Shown: positions 34,131-43,601, counted from the stretch's first letter. The stretch: DNA of 64,000 nt from Amycolatopsis alkalitolerans (GCF_006152065.1 NZ_VDFW01000009.1:124001-188000), one strand, 5' to 3'. The notes: a model not told the origin generated them from the letters alone. Made by a program: numbers and translations.

Positions 34131-35795
34131 CTAGTGCGCACCGATCGGGCGGAGGTCCTTGTCGTGCTCGTCGGCGTGGTAGTCCGTGCCTTCGGTGTCG
34201 TCGGTGCCGTTGAACACCTTCATCGCCCGCGCGATGATCGTGACGAGCACCACGACCACCAGGTTCGCGATCAGCGCCACGAAACCGGGATAGATCTGCA
34301 TCGTCGAACCCGAGAACGGGTGCCAGCCGAAGATCGACAGCTTGCCGAGCGGAAGCGCCGAACCACCGAAATGCGCTCTGCCGGTCACCGGGTTCGGGAT
34401 GCTGTACAACATGATCAGGCCCCAGGCCATCCCGACGGCCCAGCCCGCGATCAGGCCCCAGCGGTGCAGCCACCGCGTGTACAGCGCGATCGCGACCGAC
34501 GGCAGTGTCTGCAAGATCAGCACGCCGCCGATGAGCTGCAGGTCGATCGAGAACTGCGGATCGATGAACAGGATGAAGGCCACCGCCCCGAACTTGACCA
34601 CGAGCGAGGCGAGCTTCGCCTGCTTGGCCTCCTGCGCCGGGGTCGCGTTCCGCCTGAGGTACTCCTTGTAGATGTTGCGAGTCCACAGGTTCGCCGCCGC
34701 GATCGACATGATCGCCGCCGGCACGAGTGCGCCGATCCCGATCGCGGCGAACGCGACGCCCGCGAACCAGGCCGGGAACTGGAGGTCGAACAGCACCGGC
34801 ACCACCGTGTTGGAGTCCGCGTTGCCGGTGGCCGCGTTGGTGATCGGCTTGACCCCGGCCGCGATGGCCACGTAGCCGAGCAGCGCCAGCAGGCCGAGCA
34901 GGAACGAGTAGGCGGGCAGCGCCATCATGTTCCGCTTGATCACGTTCCGGCCGCGCGACGCAAGCACACCCGTGATCGAGTGCGGGTACAGGAACAGCGC
35001 GAGCGCCGAACCCAGCGCCAGCGTGATGTACTGCAACTGGTTCGTGCCGGTGAGCAGCACGGAACCGGAGGGCGCGTGCGTCTTCGGGTTGGGCTGGGCC
35101 AACTTCGCCGCCGAAGCGTCGATGATGTGCGACCAGCCGCCCAGCTTCGCCGGCAGGTAGAACACCGCGATCAGGATGACCACGTAGATGAGGCCGTCCT
35201 TGACGAACGCGATCAGCGCCGGCGCGCGCAGTCCCGACTGGTAGGTGTAGAGCGCCAGGATGATGAACGCGATCAGCAGTGGCAGGTGCCCGACGATGCC
35301 GCCACCGTTGAGCCCCATGGTGCGCAGCACCGCTTCCAGGCCGGTCAGCTGCAACGCGATGTAGGGCATCGTCGCCACGATGCCGGTGATCGCGATCAGC
35401 AGCGCGAGCGTCGGGGAACCGAACCGGCCACGCACGAAGTCCGCCGGGGTCACGTAACCGCGTGAGCGCGAGACCGACCACATCCGCAGCGCCGGCAGGA
35501 ACACGATCGGGTAGAGGATCACCGTGTACGGCAGTGCGAAGAACCCCATCGCGCCTGCCCCGAACACCAGTGCGGGCACGGCGACGAACGTGTACGCGGT
35601 GTAGAGGTCACCGCCGACGAGGAACCAGGTGATCCACGAGCCGAACTTGCGCCCGCCGAGGCCCCATTCGTCCAGGTGGTCGAGGGACGCGGCGGCCTTC
35701 CAGCGCGCCGCCGCGAACCCGAGCACCGTCACCAGCGCGAACAGCACCACGAAGATCGACAGCTGGGTCCATTCCAGCCCCTTGCCCGGCGTCAT
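34131..35795 (-). CDS. Sodium:solute symporter (MctP-like monocarboxylate permease)
   Basis: A 554-residue integral membrane protein with about 13 helices and SSS-family patterns: GGRKFGSWITWFLVGGDLYTAYTFVAVPALVFGAG, RSRGYVTPADFVRGRFGS and GIGALVPAAIMSIAAANLWTRNIYKEYLR. The group includes MctP carriers for lactate, pyruvate and other short acids; the exact substrate is not certain. Its ATG overlaps the stop of the small upstream gene by 4 nt, a pairing that is standard for this transporter. The start was set at 35795 to match the family N-terminus. Confidence 0.87.
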   Translation of the reverse strand: MTPGKGLEWTQLSIFVVLFALVTVLGFAAARWKAAASLDHLDEWGLGGRKFGSWITWFLVGGDLYTAYTFVAVPALVFGAGAMGFFALPYTVILYPIVFLPALRMWSVSRSRGYVTPADFVRGRFGSPTLALLIAITGIVATMPYIALQLTGLEAVLRTMGLNGGGIVGHLPLLIAFIILALYTYQSGLRAPALIAFVKDGLIYVVILIAVFYLPAKLGGWSHIIDASAAKLAQPNPKTHAPSGSVLLTGTNQLQYITLALGSALALFLYPHSITGVLASRGRNVIKRNMMALPAYSFLLGLLALLGYVAIAAGVKPITNAATGNADSNTVVPVLFDLQFPAWFAGVAFAAIGIGALVPAAIMSIAAANLWTRNIYKEYLRRNATPAQEAKQAKLASLVVKFGAVAFILFIDPQFSIDLQLIGGVLILQTLPSVAIALYTRWLHRWGLIAGWAVGMAWGLIMLYSIPNPVTGRAHFGGSALPLGKLSIFGWHPFSGSTMQIYPGFVALIANLVVVVLVTIIARAMKVFNGTDDTEGTDYHADEHDKDLRPIGAH

Positions 35796-36046
35796 CGGTT
35801 TTCTCCCTCGTCCTGCTTGCCCTTGACCACCGGTGCGCCCTTCGTCATCACGTAGACCAGCGCGACCGACGCCACCCCGATGAAGACCCAGACGAATTGG
35901 AACCAGTAGAAGAACGGCAACCCGAGGAATCTCGGCTTGTCGAAGTTGAACCACGGCGTGACCAGCATCAACAGTGGAATCAGCAGGACCAGGTTCCACG
36001 GGCTGATCTGCAACCCGGTGACCTTCCCGGCGGCTTTGCCAGACAT
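35792..36046 (-). CDS. DUF3311 small membrane protein, symporter partner
   Basis: An 84-residue protein with two helices (WNLVLLIPLLMLVTPWF and FFYWFQFVWVFIGVASVALVYV), the DUF3311 layout. Genes of this family almost always precede an SSS-type symporter and may act as a small subunit. ATG at 36046 is used because GAGG precedes it; a start at 36109 would add 21 residues. Translationally coupled to the symporter through ATGA. Confidence 0.8.
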   Translation of the reverse strand: MSGKAAGKVTGLQISPWNLVLLIPLLMLVTPWFNFDKPRFLGLPFFYWFQFVWVFIGVASVALVYVMTKGAPVVKGKQDEGENR

Positions 36047-36226
36047 CGGACCTCGCAAGAACTCTCGGACAGCCCTGAGCACCTTAAGTCCTGGAACGGG
36101 CTCCGTCACCCTGTCCGATGTATCGATTCGATCAGCAGATGCCCGACGAATGCAGGTTGCCCCGTTCGTCCCAGCCGGTTATCAATATGCGACTGATCGG
36201 TGGCGCCGAGTGACGAAGGGGAGAGC

Positions 36227-37822
36227 ATGAGGTCGATACGCTACGCGGCGATGATCCCGGCACTGGCCGGTGCGCTGCTGGCGGGGAACGCGGTGGCCGT
36301 CGCGGACGCCCAGCCGCTGAACTCGACGGGTATTCCCGCGAAGTACGCGAACCAGGCCCTGGGCTGGCACACCTGCAGTCCGGACGAGCTGTCCGGGCAG
36401 AAGCCGCCGGCGGGCGCCGAGGGCATCGAATGCGCCACCTACCAGGTCCCCCGGGACTGGGACCGCCCCGACGACAACATCGACCTGACCATCGCGGTCA
36501 GCCGACTGAAGGCGACGAGCGACGCGACCGCGAGCGTGCTCGTCAACCCCGGCGGCCCCGGCGCGCCCGGCCGGCTCTTCCCCGCGCGGCTGCGCAACCA
36601 GCAGCGGCTGCGGGAGCACCAGGACATCATCGGGTTCGACGTGCGCGGCACCGGCAAGAGCACGAACATCACCTGCGGCGGCGCGATCGGCACCGGTACC
36701 ACGCTCGACCCGCGGGACCGCGACCGCGAGAACCTCAACCTGATCCTCGAGGCCACCAAGTACGCGGCCGACTCGTGCCAGGTGAAATCGGGCGAACTCG
36801 GGCCGCTGATCAATACCGACCAGACGGTGCACGACCTCGACCTGCTGCGGGTGCTGCTGGGCCGGGAGAAGATCAACTGGGTCGGCTACTCGGCGGGCAC
36901 CTGGCTGGGCGCGCACTACGCGCAGGCCTACCCGGACCGGACCGGGCGTTTCGTGCTCGACTCGAACACGGAGTTCACCACCACCTGGCAGAAATCCTTC
37001 GACTGGCAACCGCTCGGCTTCGAACGCCGCTGGCGCGAGGACTTCCTGCCGTGGCTGGCGACGTACGACAAGCTGTACCACTTCGGCGCGACCGGTGAGG
37101 ACGCGCGGCAGACCTACGAGCAGGTCCGCGCGTCGCTGGCGAAGCAGCCGGTCGACGTGGACGGCTCCCCGCTGTCGGCGAACGAACTCGACTCGTACAT
37201 CGCCTCGGAGCTCTACAGCAAGAAGGCCTTCCCGCAACTGGCCGACTACCTGGTGAACGTGCGGACGCTGACCCAGAACCCGCCGGCGGACCAGCAGGCT
37301 TCGGCGAAGCAGAAGGTCAAGGCGGGCGGCGCCGACGAGAAGGCGTTCGGCCCGCAGCCGCTGGTCGTGCCGACCGACTACGACGACGCGTACGACGCGA
37401 GCTTCTGGACCATCCCGTGCAACGAGGGCCCGTGGCTGGGCAACCGGCAGACCGCGATCCAGCAGTCGGCCGATCTCGGCCCGGACTTCCCGCTGCTGGG
37501 GTGGGGCTGGCTCGTGCAGCCGTGCATCTTCTGGAAGAACCGGCCGGAACGGCTGCCCGTGCTCGACGGTCACGGCGTGCCGCCGGTGCTGATGGTCCAG
37601 TCGACCCACGACCCGGCGACCCCGATCGAAGGCGCGCTGCGGGCGCACCACGCCTTCGCGGGCTCGCGGATGATCACCGTGACCGGCGAAGGTGATCACG
37701 GGATCTACGCCGGCGGGAACGCGGCCGTGGACAAGGTTGTGGAGGACTACCTGGTGGACGGCGTCGTGCCGGACGATCAGAGCCTGCCAGGGGTGCCGCT
37801 CCCGGTGCCGCCGGGCGCCTGA
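36227..37822 (+). CDS. Secreted alpha/beta hydrolase, tripeptidyl-aminopeptidase-like
   Basis: Exported 531-residue hydrolase. A signal peptide ends near residue 28 (VADA). The nucleophile elbow GYSAGTW is at about residue 220 and the oxyanion region is VNPGGPGAPG; the C-terminal TAP-like domain has MVQSTHDPATPIEGA (Asp) and GEGDHGIYAGG (His). It resembles the Streptomyces SlpD/SlpE and tripeptidyl aminopeptidase group that cleaves peptides outside the cell. ATG at 36227 follows AAGGGGAG. It is divergent from the symporter genes. Confidence 0.87.
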   Translation: MRSIRYAAMIPALAGALLAGNAVAVADAQPLNSTGIPAKYANQALGWHTCSPDELSGQKPPAGAEGIECATYQVPRDWDRPDDNIDLTIAVSRLKATSDATASVLVNPGGPGAPGRLFPARLRNQQRLREHQDIIGFDVRGTGKSTNITCGGAIGTGTTLDPRDRDRENLNLILEATKYAADSCQVKSGELGPLINTDQTVHDLDLLRVLLGREKINWVGYSAGTWLGAHYAQAYPDRTGRFVLDSNTEFTTTWQKSFDWQPLGFERRWREDFLPWLATYDKLYHFGATGEDARQTYEQVRASLAKQPVDVDGSPLSANELDSYIASELYSKKAFPQLADYLVNVRTLTQNPPADQQASAKQKVKAGGADEKAFGPQPLVVPTDYDDAYDASFWTIPCNEGPWLGNRQTAIQQSADLGPDFPLLGWGWLVQPCIFWKNRPERLPVLDGHGVPPVLMVQSTHDPATPIEGALRAHHAFAGSRMITVTGEGDHGIYAGGNAAVDKVVEDYLVDGVVPDDQSLPGVPLPVPPGA

Positions 37823-37953
37823 TCGGCCTCTTCCCCAGCCCCGCCGGGCTCCTGCTCGGCGGGGCTGTTCGTGGCGCGGAACCTCCCACAGAGCACGGCC
37901 GTGACCAGGTAACCGAGCGCGAGCGCAATCATCGCGATCGCCGCGTACGCCAT
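37777..37953 (-). CDS. Possible small membrane protein (58 aa)
   Basis: Frame from ATG 37953 with GGTGGAG upstream, encoding one helix (AAIAMIALALGYLVTAVLCG) followed by a Gly/Pro/Glu-rich tail. It overlaps the end of the convergent hydrolase gene by 46 bp. Divergent from the XRE gene across the large inverted repeat at 38009. No family is recognised. Confidence 0.45.
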   Translation of the reverse strand: MAYAAIAMIALALGYLVTAVLCGRFRATNSPAEQEPGGAGEEADQAPGGTGSGTPGRL

Positions 37954-38008
37954 GGTCTCCACCCCTCTCACAGGCTGTACCGGATGAGACGCGCCGATCA
38001 TGGAAAGC

Positions 38009-38054
38009 GTTGCCCACAACCTGTGCACAGAGTTGTCCACAGGTTGTGGGCAAC
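38009..38054. promoter_or_regulatory. Large perfect inverted repeat upstream of the XRE gene
   Basis: Two 17-bp arms (GTTGCCCACAACCTGTG and its complement) flank 12 bp, ending 21 nt before the XRE start. Inside lie the palindrome CTGTGCACAG (38021-38030) and TTGTCCACA (38033-38041), which is a perfect DnaA-box consensus. The likeliest role is an operator for the XRE protein, or an RNA hairpin in its leader. Confidence 0.6.
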
Positions 38055-38075
38055 TACTGCGGATAGACTGGGCGC

Positions 38076-38321
38076 ATGGTGCGAGTGCCGCTGACCGAAG
38101 CCGAACGTGCCCGCGGCGAGCGGCTGGGCGCGGTCCTGCGGGAGGCACGCGGGGGGCGCAGCATGGTCGAGGTGGCCGCTGAGGCGGGCATCTCGGTGGA
38201 AACCCTCCGGAAGATCGAGACCGGCCGGATCCCGACGCCGGCGTTCTTCACGGTCGTCGCGGTGGCCGACGCGGTCGGGCTGCCGCTGGAGGCGCTACGC
38301 GGCGCGGTGCCGACGGGCTGA
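38076..38321 (+). CDS. Small XRE-family DNA-binding protein
   Basis: An 81-residue protein that is almost entirely one Cro/CI helix-turn-helix domain (LGAVLREARGGRSMVEVAAEAGISVETLRKIETGRIPTPAFFTVVAVADAVGLPLEAL). It lacks a ligand domain, so it probably works as a simple dimeric repressor. The inverted repeat just upstream suggests autoregulation. A bidirectional terminator separates it from the convergent pckG. Confidence 0.83.
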   Translation: MVRVPLTEAERARGERLGAVLREARGGRSMVEVAAEAGISVETLRKIETGRIPTPAFFTVVAVADAVGLPLEALRGAVPTG

Positions 38322-38325
38322 CACG

Positions 38326-38364
38326 AAGAGGGGCCTGCCTTCGGGTGAAGGCAGGCCCCTCTTT
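38326..38364. terminator. Bidirectional terminator between XRE gene and pckG
   Basis: A perfect 17-bp stem (AAGAGGGGCCTGCCTTC and its complement) with the loop GGGT. It ends in CTTT on the plus strand and CTTCG on the minus strand, so it can stop transcripts from both convergent genes. Confidence 0.85.
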
Positions 38365-38374
38365 CGCGGTCCGG

Positions 38375-40198
38375 TCAGCCGAGTCGCTGCTTCAACTGCT
38401 CGAGTTCGTCGTGCATGTTCGACGGGACCCGGTCACCGATCTTGTCGAACCACTCCTCGATGAGCGGGATCTCCTGGCGCCACTCCTCGGGCTTGACGTC
38501 CAGGGCCGCCTGGATGTCGGCCAGCGGCTCCTTCAGGCCCTCGGTGTCGAGATCCTCGGCGCGCGGCACGAAGCCGACCGGGGTCTCGACCGCGCCCGCC
38601 CTGCCCTCGATGCGCTCGACGACCCACTTGAGCACACGGGAGTTCTCCCCGAAGCCCGGCCACAGGAAGCGCTTGTCGTCCCCGCGGCGGAACCAGTTGA
38701 CGTAGAAGATCCTCGGCAGCTTCGAGTTGTCGGCCGACTTGCCCAGCTCGATCCAGTGCTTGAAGTAGTCACCGGCGTGGTAGCCGAGGAACGGCAGCAT
38801 CGCCATCGGGTCGCGGCGCACCTCACCGACCTTGCCGGCCGCGGCCGCCGTCTTCTCCGAGGACATCGTCGCGCCCATGAACACCCCGTGCTGCCAGTCG
38901 CGGGCCTCGTTCACCAGCGGCACGGTGGTGGCGCGGCGGCCACCGAACAGGATCGCGGAGATCGGCACGCCCTGCGGGTCGTCCCATTCGGGAGCCAGCG
39001 TCGGGCACTGCGACATCGGCGTGCAGTACCGCGAGTTCGGGTGCGCGGCGGGCTCGCTCGACTCCGGGGTCCAGTCCTGCTGCTTCCACGAGGTCAGGTG
39101 GTCGGGCTTGCCTTCCATGCCCTCCCACCAGATGTCACCGTCGTCGGTCAGGGCCACGTTCGTGAAGACCGTGTTGCCCTTTTCGATGGTGCGCATGGCG
39201 TTCGGGTTAGTGTGCCAGTCGGTCCCCGGTGCCACACCGAAGAAGCCGAACTCCGGGTTCACCGCGTACAGGCGCCCGTCCTCGCCGAAGCGCATCCACG
39301 CGATGTCGTCGCCGAGGGTCTCGGCGCGCCAGCCCGGGAGCGTCGGCTGCAGCATCGCGAGGTTCGTCTTGCCGCAGGCGCTCGGGAACGCGGCCGCGAT
39401 GTAGTACGCCTTGTTCTCCGGCGAGATGAGCTTGAGGATCAGCATGTGCTCGGCGAGCCAGCCCTCGTCGCGGGCGAGCACCGAACCGATGCGCAGCGCG
39501 TAGCACTTCTTGCCCAGCAAGGAGTTCCCGCCGTAACCGGAACCGTAGCTCCAGATCGTGCGGGTCTCCGGGAAGTGCGTGATGTACTTCGTGTCGTTGC
39601 ACGGCCACGGCACGTCCTGCTCGCCGGGCCGCAACGGCATGCCGACCGAGTGCAGCGCCGGCACGAACTCGCGCTCGGAGCCGTCCTCGGTGACGAACTT
39701 GTCCAGCGCCGCCTTGCCCATCCGGGTCATCACCCGCATCGACGCCACGACGTAGGCGAAGTCGGTGACCTCGATGCCCAGCTTCGGGTCGTCGGAGTCG
39801 AGCGGGCCCATGCAGAACGGGATCACGTACATCGTGCGACCCGCCATGCAGCCCCGGTAGAGCTCGGTCATGGTCGCCTTCATCTCGTCCGGGTGGACCC
39901 AGTTGTTGGTCGGCCCGGCGTCCTCCTCACGCTCGGAGCAGATGAACGTGCGCTCCTCGACGCGGGCCACGTCACTGGGGTCCGAAACGGTCCAGAACGA
40001 GTTCGGTTTCGCCTGCAGGGGGCGGAAAGTGCCGGCTTCGACAAGTTCGGAATTGATCCGCGCGGCCTCTTCCTCGGAGCCGTCACACCACACCACACGG
40101 TCGGGCGTGGTCAGCTCGGCGACCTCCCGCACCCACGCGATCACCCCGCGGTGCGAGGTCGGCGCCTGGTCCAGTCCCGGGATGGCTACTGCAGTCAT
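38375..40198 (-). CDS. pckG: Phosphoenolpyruvate carboxykinase (GTP)
   Basis: A 607-residue GTP-dependent PEP carboxykinase, full length. It has the kinase-1a P-loop [14 protein letters not shown], the PEP-binding region [18 protein letters not shown] and the metal/substrate motif [20 protein letters not shown]. It converts oxaloacetate and GTP to PEP and CO2, the entry of gluconeogenesis when cells use fatty acids or organic acids, consistent with the beta-oxidation and symporter genes in the window. ATG at 40198 follows AGGAGAAGG. Confidence 0.96.
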   Translation of the reverse strand: MTAVAIPGLDQAPTSHRGVIAWVREVAELTTPDRVVWCDGSEEEAARINSELVEAGTFRPLQAKPNSFWTVSDPSDVARVEERTFICSEREEDAGPTNNWVHPDEMKATMTELYRGCMAGRTMYVIPFCMGPLDSDDPKLGIEVTDFAYVVASMRVMTRMGKAALDKFVTEDGSEREFVPALHSVGMPLRPGEQDVPWPCNDTKYITHFPETRTIWSYGSGYGGNSLLGKKCYALRIGSVLARDEGWLAEHMLILKLISPENKAYYIAAAFPSACGKTNLAMLQPTLPGWRAETLGDDIAWMRFGEDGRLYAVNPEFGFFGVAPGTDWHTNPNAMRTIEKGNTVFTNVALTDDGDIWWEGMEGKPDHLTSWKQQDWTPESSEPAAHPNSRYCTPMSQCPTLAPEWDDPQGVPISAILFGGRRATTVPLVNEARDWQHGVFMGATMSSEKTAAAAGKVGEVRRDPMAMLPFLGYHAGDYFKHWIELGKSADNSKLPRIFYVNWFRRGDDKRFLWPGFGENSRVLKWVVERIEGRAGAVETPVGFVPRAEDLDTEGLKEPLADIQAALDVKPEEWRQEIPLIEEWFDKIGDRVPSNMHDELEQLKQRLG

Positions 40199-40489
40199 TC
40201 CTTCTCCTGACTTCGACGGGGAGGAGCCCGCGACCGGACGGGAGTCCGGATGCGGGCTCCTTCGCCGGCGACCGAATGGCTTCGCGCGCCGGCTGGCGAC
40301 CGGCGTGCTGAAAAATTGGGATTCCATGAGGTTAGCCGGATGTCCGTCCCGTAACCGAGCCCTGAGCTGTCGGTTCTCTCACAAGAACGATCAGGGAATC
40401 GATTCAGATATCGCTGAACCGGCCTAGCGCAAAAGATTTTCCGAGGGTCGCGTGATCTCGCCGATACCGGCGCGGGCGGGGTGACGGAG
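40199..40489. other. Region upstream of pckG
   Basis: About 290 bp without a gene. It should contain the pckG promoter on the minus strand. The part 40370-40445 is relatively A/T-rich. No clear operator palindrome or riboswitch was recognised. Confidence 0.5.
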
Positions 40490-40525
40490 AAAGGGCCGGC
40501 CTCCCCGCGGGGAAACCGGCCCTTT
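40490..40525 (-). terminator. Terminator after the acidic repeat protein gene
   Basis: AAAGGGCCGG pairs with CCGGCCCTTT, with an inner TCCCC/GGGGA stem, 12 nt past the stop of the leftward gene. On the minus strand it ends in a short T-rich run. Confidence 0.8.
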
Positions 40526-40536
40526 GCGAGCAGGAT

Positions 40537-41232
40537 TCAGTTCTGCGAGATCCACTGCCCGGTGGCGGAGTCGATCTTCGCGACACCCTCGACGACGGTG
40601 TCGTGGCCGCCGCCCCAGAGCTGGTCGCTGTCGCCGCTCACGCCACTGGCGCGCGGGGCACCCGCCGTCTCGGTCCACTCGCCGGGGCCGGTGTGCTCGT
40701 AGGTGTGCGACTGGCCGTCGGGCGTGATGACCGTCTGCACGTCGGCGCTGCCGTCGCCGTTGGTGTCGGTGAACAGGCGGGTGTTGCCGTCCTGGTCGGT
40801 CACGACCGCGGTGTCGGCGGTGCCGTCGTTGTTGCTGTCGACCGTCGCGTGCCCGACGTCGACCGTGCCGCCGGGCAGGTCCACCACGATGTCGCCCTGC
40901 TGGCCGGTCTGCGTGTCGGTGCCGTCGGTCGAACCAGGGCCCTGGCCGTCGGCCACCCAGTCGCCGGTGCTGGAGTCGAACCGGGCCATCTCGACGATCT
41001 TGCCGCCGGTGTCGGTGTGCACGTACTCGTCCGCGCGACCGTCGTGGTCGGTGTCGACATACGCGGTGATCGTGCCGTCCGCGTTGTCGAGCTGGACCGT
41101 GTCGTCGTGCCCGTCGTGGTCGATGTCGAAGTTCTCCTGGGCGGAGTAGGTGTGGCCATCGACCGTGATCTCCAGCTCACTGTCGTGCCCGGTCTCCGTC
41201 GTGTCAGCGCCACCCGTATCGTCGATCCACAC
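40537..41232 (-). CDS. Acidic repeat protein with EF-hand-like Asp repeats
   Basis: A 231-residue, very acidic protein. At least four repeats of the type DxDxDGxxD occur: DIDHDGHDD, DTDHDGRADEY, DSNNDGTADTA and DTNGDGSADV. These resemble calcium-binding loops of dockerin and thrombospondin-3 repeats. The N-terminus MWIDDTGGADT has no signal peptide, so secretion is not by Sec unless the start is wrong. Similar proteins are known in actinomycetes (DUF6802-like) without function. The GTG start has GGGGAGAA upstream. Monocistronic. Confidence 0.7.
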   Translation of the reverse strand: MWIDDTGGADTTETGHDSELEITVDGHTYSAQENFDIDHDGHDDTVQLDNADGTITAYVDTDHDGRADEYVHTDTGGKIVEMARFDSSTGDWVADGQGPGSTDGTDTQTGQQGDIVVDLPGGTVDVGHATVDSNNDGTADTAVVTDQDGNTRLFTDTNGDGSADVQTVITPDGQSHTYEHTGPGEWTETAGAPRASGVSGDSDQLWGGGHDTVVEGVAKIDSATGQWISQN

Positions 41233-41288
41233 GGCCCGCTTCTCCCCACTCGAGGTTGTGATCTCGGGAACTTGGACTCACGTTAGGC

Positions 41289-41317
41289 CGGTTCGGTTCC
41301 CCGGCACAACCGAACCG
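41289..41317 (-). terminator. Hairpin after the dynamin-like operon
   Basis: CGGTTCGGTT and its perfect complement with a 9-nt loop lie 12 nt past the stop of the first dynamin-like gene. There is no U tract, so termination efficiency is uncertain. Confidence 0.55.
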
Positions 41318-41329
41318 CCCCGACTGTGA

Positions 41330-43156
41330 TCAGTGCTGGTCACGCACGGTGCGCATGGTGGACAGCAGGTTCTCCGCGCGGTCCCGGCCGTCACCGACCT
41401 CACGCAGCCGCCGGTTCAGCTCGCCGAGCTGCCGGGCCCGCTCCTGCGCGTCCATCTTGATCGCTTTGTCGACTTCCTTCAGCTCGGCTTCGATGCCCTC
41501 GATCCTCCTGGCCAGCGCCTCGTCGAGGGCGAGCGAGAGCTGCTGCTCGGCCTCGATGAGCTGCTCGGCCACCAGCTGGTCGAGCGTCGCGCGGGCGTCC
41601 GCAATGGACTCGACGAGCCATTGCCTCATGTGCTGCTTGTCGGCCGCGTGCCGGCGGGTACGGGCCATCCACCAGCCCGCGCCGAGCCCGATCACGATCG
41701 TCGCGGGCAGCACGACCGGGTTCAGCAGGGCGAACCCGGCCAGCGGCAGCGCGGCGATCTTGCCGGCGCCGACCCCACCCGAGACGCCCATGAAGACCAG
41801 CAGCTTGTCCTCGGGAGTCGGCGGCCGCTTGTCCGGTGTGCGCAGTACGACCTGAGGACCACCGGCACGCAGGAACTGGGCGCGGATGACGTCGAGCTCC
41901 TCCGGGGAGAACAGGTCGGCCAGTGCGATCTCGGTGACCCGGTTGAGCCGGTGCGCCATGATCCCGGAGACCCGCTGGGAGATCATCTGCAGCGCGGCGT
42001 CGACCTGCTGGGGCAGCTCGTGCAGCCGCTCGCGTTTGGCGGCGTCGATCTGCTGGCGGAACCAGGCCTGCGCGTCCCGCATCTGCCGGCTCGACTCGTG
42101 CCCGAGATCGACGCGGGCACGCTGGATCTCGCCGCGCAGCTTCAGCTGCCAGCCGCGCGTCGACGAGCGGCGCTCGGCCGCAAGCTTGTCCCGCCGCGCG
42201 CGCAGCGCTTCGGCCTCGTCCTCGCCGGAGGACAGCGCGCGCTGCTCCGCGCTGAGGATCGCGTACTGCTCGCCCAGCGCCGTGGCGAGCGCGCGCAGGG
42301 TGTTGGCCTCGCCGAGCATCGCGGAGCGGCCGACGAGTTCCTCCTGCATCGCCGCCTGCAGCGCGCTCACCCCGGACCGCTCGCGCAGCATCGCGGCCGC
42401 CTGCTCGTTCGGCGCGCGCCCGGCCATCTCGAACATCCGGGCCGAGACGGGATGGAACGCGCTCCGGGCGAAGCGCGGCGCGTGCTCGTCCAGCAGCTGC
42501 CGGTCGGCTTCGAGCACCTCGCGCCAGCCGCGGAACTGGTCCGTTTTGGACAGTGCGAAGAGCACGGTCTCGACCCGGTCACCGACCTTGCGCAGGAAGT
42601 CCAGCTCCCCGGACGTGAAGGGGGCCGACGCGTCGACCACGAACAGCAGCGCAGTCGCGTTCGCGGCGGCTTCCATCGCCAGCTCGCCGTGCATCGAGTT
42701 CAGCCCGCCGACCCCTGGAGTGTCCACTATGGACACACGTTCGAGGATCGGCACCGGGCCGGTGACCTCCACGTACCTCGGCGGGAGCTGGCCTTCGGGC
42801 AGCTCGTGCCCCACGGACACCCACCGCGCGAGCTCGTCGAGCGGGATGCCGACCGGGGCGAGTTGCCCGGGGTAGCAGGCCTGCGCGGCCCATTCCGGCG
42901 CATCGTCGAACACGAGGTACGCCGACGTGGCCACGTCCGCGTCCACCGGTGACAGCCCCGGCTTCGCGAGCAGCGCGTTGACCAGCGAACTCTTGCCGCG
43001 GTTGGTCTCGCCGACCACCACCACCGACGGTTTGCGCGGGCGCGCACGGCGGATGTCGTCGACCCACTTCGCCGCCTGGGGATCGTTTTCGCGCAAGAGC
43101 GCCAGCAGGGCTTCGCGCGCCTGCTTGACCTGGCCGGGCAGCGTCGTGACCGTCAT
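41330..43156 (-). CDS. Dynamin-family GTPase with membrane hairpin (IniA-like)
   Basis: A 608-residue bacterial dynamin-like protein. The GTPase motifs are GETNRGKSS (G1, residues 49-57), VDTPGVGG (G3) and SKTD (G4). Long helical and coiled-coil regions follow, and a hydrophobic hairpin (IAALPLAGFALLNPVVLPATIVIGLGAGWWMA) near residue 480 should insert in the membrane. Related IniA/IniC proteins of mycobacteria remodel membranes and are induced by envelope-targeting drugs. Its ATG overlaps the GrpE-like stop by 4 nt. Last gene of the operon. Confidence 0.85.
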   Translation of the reverse strand: MTVTTLPGQVKQAREALLALLRENDPQAAKWVDDIRRARPRKPSVVVVGETNRGKSSLVNALLAKPGLSPVDADVATSAYLVFDDAPEWAAQACYPGQLAPVGIPLDELARWVSVGHELPEGQLPPRYVEVTGPVPILERVSIVDTPGVGGLNSMHGELAMEAAANATALLFVVDASAPFTSGELDFLRKVGDRVETVLFALSKTDQFRGWREVLEADRQLLDEHAPRFARSAFHPVSARMFEMAGRAPNEQAAAMLRERSGVSALQAAMQEELVGRSAMLGEANTLRALATALGEQYAILSAEQRALSSGEDEAEALRARRDKLAAERRSSTRGWQLKLRGEIQRARVDLGHESSRQMRDAQAWFRQQIDAAKRERLHELPQQVDAALQMISQRVSGIMAHRLNRVTEIALADLFSPEELDVIRAQFLRAGGPQVVLRTPDKRPPTPEDKLLVFMGVSGGVGAGKIAALPLAGFALLNPVVLPATIVIGLGAGWWMARTRRHAADKQHMRQWLVESIADARATLDQLVAEQLIEAEQQLSLALDEALARRIEGIEAELKEVDKAIKMDAQERARQLGELNRRLREVGDGRDRAENLLSTMRTVRDQH

Positions 43157-43596
43157 CGTTTCGTGTATACCGTGACGACCGGGGCGCGCAGCAGGTGGTC
43201 GTGATCGGCGAACCCGACCACCTCGGTCTCCGCGACGACGCCGTCCAGCGCCGGGTCGTCGGTCAGCACCGCGCCGCCCGCCTCGTGCCGTGACGGGTCG
43301 AACCGCTGGCCGTCCGGGCGGACCGCTGTCACCCCGATCCCGGCCAGGCCCTGCTCGATACGTTCGACCACGCCGCCGCTACGAGCCCGGTCGAGCGCGT
43401 AGAGGCACAGCTGAATGAGCGCCTGGCGGTCGGCCAGCGCCCGGTCCAACACGGACTTCACGTCCGTTTCCGACGCACCGTCGGCCGCCGCGGTTCCCTC
43501 GGCCTCCTCGATGACCTTCGCCATGCTCAGGGCCGGGATCTGGCCCGTCGGATCGTCCGCCGCCGGATCCGGTTCCCGGCGAAACCATGCAGGCAT
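43153..43596 (-). CDS. GrpE-like protein
   Basis: A 147-residue protein. The C-terminal half matches the GrpE beta-domain: RPDGQRFDPSRHEAGGAVLTDDPALDGVVAETEVVGF followed by LLRAPVVTVY. The N-terminal half is helical and shorter than the long coiled coil of true GrpE. No dnaK gene is adjacent. It sits between two dynamin-like genes, 5 nt after one and overlapping the other, so it probably acts with them rather than as the general DnaK nucleotide exchange factor. Confidence 0.75.
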   Translation of the reverse strand: MPAWFRREPDPAADDPTGQIPALSMAKVIEEAEGTAAADGASETDVKSVLDRALADRQALIQLCLYALDRARSGGVVERIEQGLAGIGVTAVRPDGQRFDPSRHEAGGAVLTDDPALDGVVAETEVVGFADHDHLLRAPVVTVYTKR

Positions 43597-43601
43597 CCCA
43601 C

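Noticed and set aside
38033..38041. DnaA box as sign of a replication origin
   Set aside because: Only one perfect box is present, within an inverted repeat before a regulator gene; there is no cluster of boxes, no dnaA or dnaN nearby.
36182..38053. 623-codon minus-strand frame opposite the secreted hydrolase
   Set aside because: The plus strand encodes a well-defined hydrolase with signal peptide and catalytic motifs; the opposite frame has none.
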